From JABDQZ01 sp050049775 (GTDB lineage Bacteria > Pseudomonadota > Gammaproteobacteria > Chromatiales > Chromatiaceae), in NCBI GenBank assembly GCA_050049775.1, contig JASFVP010000005.1, positions 32,896 through 96,895 of the forward strand: DNA of 64,000 bases, read 5' to 3'. The translations under genes and the position numbers were made by a program. Of the stretch, positions 60,540 through 64,000 are shown piece by piece. A model generated the notes under the pieces. The model ran no database searches. It worked only from the letters and a program-made list of their open reading frames with translations, and was not told the DNA's origin. Every line of letters starts with the position of its first letter. Position 1 is the stretch's first letter.

Positions 60540-61943
60540 ATGAGCGTCAGTATTCTCTGGCTGCGTAATGATTTGCGGCTGCACGACAATCCGGCGTTGC
60601 AACATGCGCGTCAGGCCGAGCGGTTGCTGCCGGTATTCATTCACGATCCGACCCTGCATGGCGACTGGTCGCCAGGCGCTGCCTCCAACTGGTGGCTGCA
60701 TCACAGCCTCAAGGCGCTGGATGCCGCATTGCGCCAACGTGGTTCGGCGTTAATCGTGCGCACTGGTTCGACCAAACAGGTACTGCAAAAACTGATCCGG
60801 CAGAGCAACGCCGAACGTGTCTGCTGGAACCGCCGTTACGAGCTGCAGCTGATCCAGGCCGACCGTGACATCAAGTCGAGCTTGCAAGCCGACGGCATTG
60901 AAGTACGCAGTTTCAACGCCGGTCTGCTGTTCGAACCCTGGGATATCAGCAAACAGGCCAGCACTGAGCCGGCTGCCTACAAGGTATTCACCGCCTACTG
61001 GAAAGCCTGTTTGCGTGAAGGCCTGCCGACAACTCAAAGCCCGACACCACGGCGTCTGCCTCCATTACCTAAAGGCATTGCGACCGGCCATATCGATGAG
61101 CTGGGCCTGTTGCCGGACATGCACTGGTACGCCGAGCTGGCGTCCAGCTGGCAGCCCGGAGAAGCTGGCGCACTGGGCAAACTCAAACAGTTTGTCGCCA
61201 AGGATCTGTCCGATTACGAAGCCAATCGCGACCTGCCGGCGCGCAGCACCTCAACACTGTCACCACACCTGCATTTCGGTGAAATCAGCCCGCGCCGCAT
61301 TGCTGAAGTTCTTTCCCAACAGGATGACACCGCTGCGGCTGATACTTATCTGCGCCAACTAGTCTGGCGCGAGTTTGCACATCATTTGCTCTATCACTTT
61401 CCGCATACCGACAAACAACCGCTCAACCCGCGCTTTGCTGCTTTCCCGTGGCGAGACGATTACGCGCGGGACCTGCAGGCCTGGCAACGCGGCCAGACGG
61501 GCATACCGCTGGTGGATGCCGGCATGCGCCAGTTGTGGCAGACCGGCTGGATGCACAACCGGGTGCGTATGGTGGTGGCGTCGTTCCTGACAAAGAACCT
61601 GTTGATCCCCTGGCAGGAGGGTGCGGCCTGGTTCTGGGATACATTAGTCGATGCCGATCTGGCCAACAACACCATGGGCTGGCAGTGGGTCGCCGGTAGC
61701 GGCGCCGATGCCGCGCCGTACTTTCGTATCTTCAATCCGGTGTTGCAGGGTGAAAAATTCGACCCCGAAGGTGAGTATGTGAAACGCTGGCTGCCGGAAT
61801 TGAAGGCCTTGCCGAAACGCTATATCCACCAGCCGTGGACGGCGCCGTCTGATCTGAAAACGGCTATTGCTGACTATCCCGCAACCATCGTGGACCTGAA
61901 ACAAACACGCGAACGTGCACTGGTGGCTTATCGACAGCTCTAG
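60540..61943 (+). CDS. phrB: Deoxyribodipyrimidine photolyase
   Basis: 467 aa, class I CPD photolyase. N-terminal antenna-binding Rossmann domain (ILWLRNDLRLHDNPAL) and C-terminal FAD-binding domain (RVRMVVASFLTKNLLIPW and NTMGWQWVAGSGADAAPYFRIF pieces visible). Repairs cyclobutane pyrimidine dimers with blue light. Convergent with marC, overlapping by 4 bases. Confidence 0.95.
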   Translation: MSVSILWLRNDLRLHDNPALQHARQAERLLPVFIHDPTLHGDWSPGAASNWWLHHSLKALDAALRQRGSALIVRTGSTKQVLQKLIRQSNAERVCWNRRYELQLIQADRDIKSSLQADGIEVRSFNAGLLFEPWDISKQASTEPAAYKVFTAYWKACLREGLPTTQSPTPRRLPPLPKGIATGHIDELGLLPDMHWYAELASSWQPGEAGALGKLKQFVAKDLSDYEANRDLPARSTSTLSPHLHFGEISPRRIAEVLSQQDDTAAADTYLRQLVWREFAHHLLYHFPHTDKQPLNPRFAAFPWRDDYARDLQAWQRGQTGIPLVDAGMRQLWQTGWMHNRVRMVVASFLTKNLLIPWQEGAAWFWDTLVDADLANNTMGWQWVAGSGADAAPYFRIFNPVLQGEKFDPEGEYVKRWLPELKALPKRYIHQPWTAPSDLKTAIADYPATIVDLKQTRERALVAYRQL

Positions 61944-62575
61944 CCGGCCAGTGCCGGGAACAGTTCGCGCAGGCCGTTGGCCATGATTTCCACGGCAATC
62001 GCTGTCAGGATCAGGCCGAACAATCGATTGAGGATGTTCAGCCCGATTGGTCCGAGAAAACGGCCGATGGGCGTGGCCAGGCGCAGCACGGCCCACAGCA
62101 ATAACACCAGCAGCAGGATCACGCCGATCACCCAGACCACATGGTATTCGGCGCCGGGCCGATGCATCTCGATGATCACCGTACTGATCGCACCCGGACC
62201 GGCCAGTAGCGGAATGGCGATCGGCACCACGGCGATGTTCTCGCGGCTGCCGGCGGCGACTTTTTCGGCCGGGGTGGTGCGCATGGCATCGGTCTGCGCG
62301 CGCAGCATGGTCAACGCCATCAACAGCAATACGATGCCGCCACCAACACGAAACGACGGTAGACTGGCACCCAGTACCGTCAGCATGGTTTCTCCAAACA
62401 ACGCGCTCAGCGCCAGCACCATAATAACGGTGATGGCTGCCAGGCTTGCCGCCTTGCCACGCTCGGCAGCCGTGTAACCCTGCGTCAGACTGAGAAAAAT
62501 AGGAATCGCGGCAAACGGGTCGAGGATGACCAGCAGCGCTGTGAAAAAGCGGGTGTACTCAGACCAATATTCCAT
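61940..62575 (-). CDS. MarC-family integral membrane protein
   Basis: 211 aa from ATG 62575 (frame extends upstream but family members begin here). Six helices with LLVILDPFAAIPIFLSLT near the start and PLLAGPGAIST in the middle. Of uncertain transport function. Confidence 0.88.
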   Translation of the reverse strand: MEYWSEYTRFFTALLVILDPFAAIPIFLSLTQGYTAAERGKAASLAAITVIMVLALSALFGETMLTVLGASLPSFRVGGGIVLLLMALTMLRAQTDAMRTTPAEKVAAGSRENIAVVPIAIPLLAGPGAISTVIIEMHRPGAEYHVVWVIGVILLLVLLLWAVLRLATPIGRFLGPIGLNILNRLFGLILTAIAVEIMANGLRELFPALAG

Positions 62576-62907
62576 AATGCCGTCAGGCTCATCAGGGTGA
62601 AAGGTATGACTGCAATCATACCCGATTGCCAGCCTATCTGTTCGGCTACCTGATACGGTATGTGTTGGTGACAACGTACTGCGTTACAGCGGCAAGTTGG
62701 ACAGTCATGGCACAGTTGTTGCTCTTGCATGTATGGATAAAGCTCAACAATGCAGGCATGACCTCAAATGACGCAGATGATGTCCAGAATGATCACTCAC
62801 GTACTGTATTGGTGCAGCCGTCCCACGCCGGTCAAGAGTTTACCGCGACAGTCGATAAAACCGGGTAACGCTTTTAACAACAATTATTTCAACCCCAACA
62901 AGCCTGC
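62576..62907. other. Intergenic region between marC and amt
   Basis: About 330 bases between divergent genes, expected to hold both promoters. I see no convincing sigma-54 or FNR-type site, repeat or RNA gene here. Confidence 0.4.
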
Positions 62908-64000
62908 ATGAATGACGCCCTGAGTCTGGATGTTTTGTGGATACTGATCTGCGCCGTGCTGGTGCTGCTCATGCAGGCCGGTTTCCTGTGTCTGGAATCC
63001 GGCGCCACACGTAGCAAGAATGCCATCAATGTGGCGATGAAAAATGCAGCAGACCTGGTGGTGGCTGTGTTTGTCTTCTGGTTACTCGGTTTTGCGTTGA
63101 TGTTTGGCCACAGTTACGATGGCCTGGTTGGCGTGTCACATTTTCTGTTGCCGATCGGCCAGGGCGAACACTGGTTGGCGGCATTTTTCCTGTTTCAGGC
63201 GATGTTTTGCGCGACAGCTGCAACCATTGTTTCCGGCGCTGTCGCCGAGCGGGTGGCGTTCAATGCCTACATCATTATTACAATTTTGATCGTCAGCCTG
63301 ATTTATCCGGTGGCCGGTCACTGGTCGTGGGGCGGGGCGTTTACCAACGAAGCGGGCTGGCTGGCACAGCGCGGCTTTGTCGACTTTGCCGGCTCCACCG
63401 TCGTGCACAGCGTCGGTGGCTGGGTGGCGCTGGCGGCGCTATTTGTCATCGGTCCGCGCAAGGGACGTTTTGTCAGCGGCGAAGCGCAATCAATTCCGGC
63501 CAGCAACCTGCCCTTGGCGATGCTGGGGGTGATTCTGTTCCAGGTCGGCTGGATCGGCTTTAACGGCGGCAGCACGCTGGCGCTGGATAACAGTGTGCCG
63601 GGCATTATCACGAATACCTTGCTTGCGGCCGTTGCCGGCGGCATGACCACCTATGTCATTTGTCGACGCTTTCCGCGATTTTGTGTCGATGCCACCATGC
63701 TGCCGATGAACGGCATGCTTGCCGGCATGGTGTCGATCACGGCCAATTGCCATGCAGTGACATCGGCTGAAGCGGTCTTGATTGGTGCGGTGGGCGGCGT
63801 AGTTATGGTGCTGGCGGACCGTTATCTGCTGAGCAGGCAGATCGACGATGCCATTGGTGCGGTGCCGGTGCATCTGGCGGCCGGTATTTGGGGCACACTG
63901 GCGGTTGGCTTGTTCGGTGATCCGGTCGTGCTGGATACCGGCCTCAATTGGCAGGACCAGATCATGGTGCAGATCACTGGCATTGTGGTGTATGGCCTGT
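62908..64000 (+). CDS. amt: Ammonium transporter (Amt family), 5' part
   Basis: The frame runs off the window end (364 codons seen). ATG 62908. Amt features are MQAGFLCLESGATRSKN in the first helices, twin pore His in STVVHSVGGW and VPVHLAAGIWG, and FNGGSTLALD. The LESG-TRSKNAIN-type first helix is common among Amt proteins that carry a C-terminal signalling domain, so a fused sensor may follow beyond the window. No glnK precedes it. Fits the urea-to-ammonia theme but lies 24 kb away from it. Confidence 0.93.
   Translation, partial: MNDALSLDVLWILICAVLVLLMQAGFLCLESGATRSKNAINVAMKNAADLVVAVFVFWLLGFALMFGHSYDGLVGVSHFLLPIGQGEHWLAAFFLFQAMFCATAATIVSGAVAERVAFNAYIIITILIVSLIYPVAGHWSWGGAFTNEAGWLAQRGFVDFAGSTVVHSVGGWVALAALFVIGPRKGRFVSGEAQSIPASNLPLAMLGVILFQVGWIGFNGGSTLALDNSVPGIITNTLLAAVAGGMTTYVICRRFPRFCVDATMLPMNGMLAGMVSITANCHAVTSAEAVLIGAVGGVVMVLADRYLLSRQIDDAIGAVPVHLAAGIWGTLAVGLFGDPVVLDTGLNWQDQIMVQITGIVVYGL

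Noticed and set aside
62626..62868. 80-codon plus-strand frame between marC and amt
   Set aside because: No ribosome site or family features; it lies where both divergent promoters are expected.

Overview
The window looks like a chromosomal segment of a denitrifying proteobacterium, most likely a gammaproteobacterium. The reasons are an anaerobic nitric oxide reductase locus with heme d1 maturation genes, a TonB/ExbB/ExbD system, a Fur-type operator, an HrpB helicase, MarC, and urtABCDE followed by ureDABCEFG. The taxonomic call is inference; no rRNA gene is present.

Layout. 1-9340: end of a heme d1 locus (nirJ end, nirN), then norC-norB-norE-norF-norQ, a small membrane protein, a membrane polyferredoxin and norD, with an FNR/DNR-type box ahead of norC. 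9341-22414: a mosaic accessory stretch, often AT-rich, with a PEP-CTERM-like secreted protein, an ATP-grasp protein, hrpB, an alkyltransferase-like protein, four orphan small genes, a diguanylate cyclase, a PaeR7I/XhoI-like restriction-modification pair and a coiled-coil protein. 22415-38353: a nitrogen block. A LuxR-type response regulator and an NCS1-permease/histidine-kinase/receiver fusion lie divergent to urtABCDE and the urease operon, so urea is imported, hydrolysed to ammonia, and probably sensed. Four copies of a palindromic CCCTCTCCC/GGGAGAGGG repeat occur in the window, three of them in this block. 38507-42428: two secreted proteins of unknown role, gltS and a TAXI-type lipoprotein.

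42399-49055 is the most unusual region. A minus-strand operon encodes a slipin, an unknown 316-aa protein and the RNA ligase RtcB. Next to it is about 1.5 kb holding a tandem minus-strand array of one canonical tRNA and several aberrant tRNA-like RNAs, including ones interrupted at the anticodon loop. An rRNA-type boxA lies at the head of the array, and a divergent XRE regulator and a 50-codon CxxC gene lie beyond it. I read this as an RNA damage/repair locus with its own unusual tRNA-like RNAs; that reading is inference.

49087-59884: an iron/tetrapyrrole acquisition locus. ExbB, two ExbD proteins, TonB and an FbpC-like ATPase are divergent from a TonB-dependent receptor, a TolQ-like protein, a DUF2149-like protein and an exported, membrane-anchored CobN-like chelatase, with a near-consensus Fur box between the two arms. 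The set resembles the hmu heme dechelatase operons of Bacteroidetes. 60162-64000: a small cysteine-rich protein, a photolyase, MarC and the 5' part of an ammonium transporter gene.
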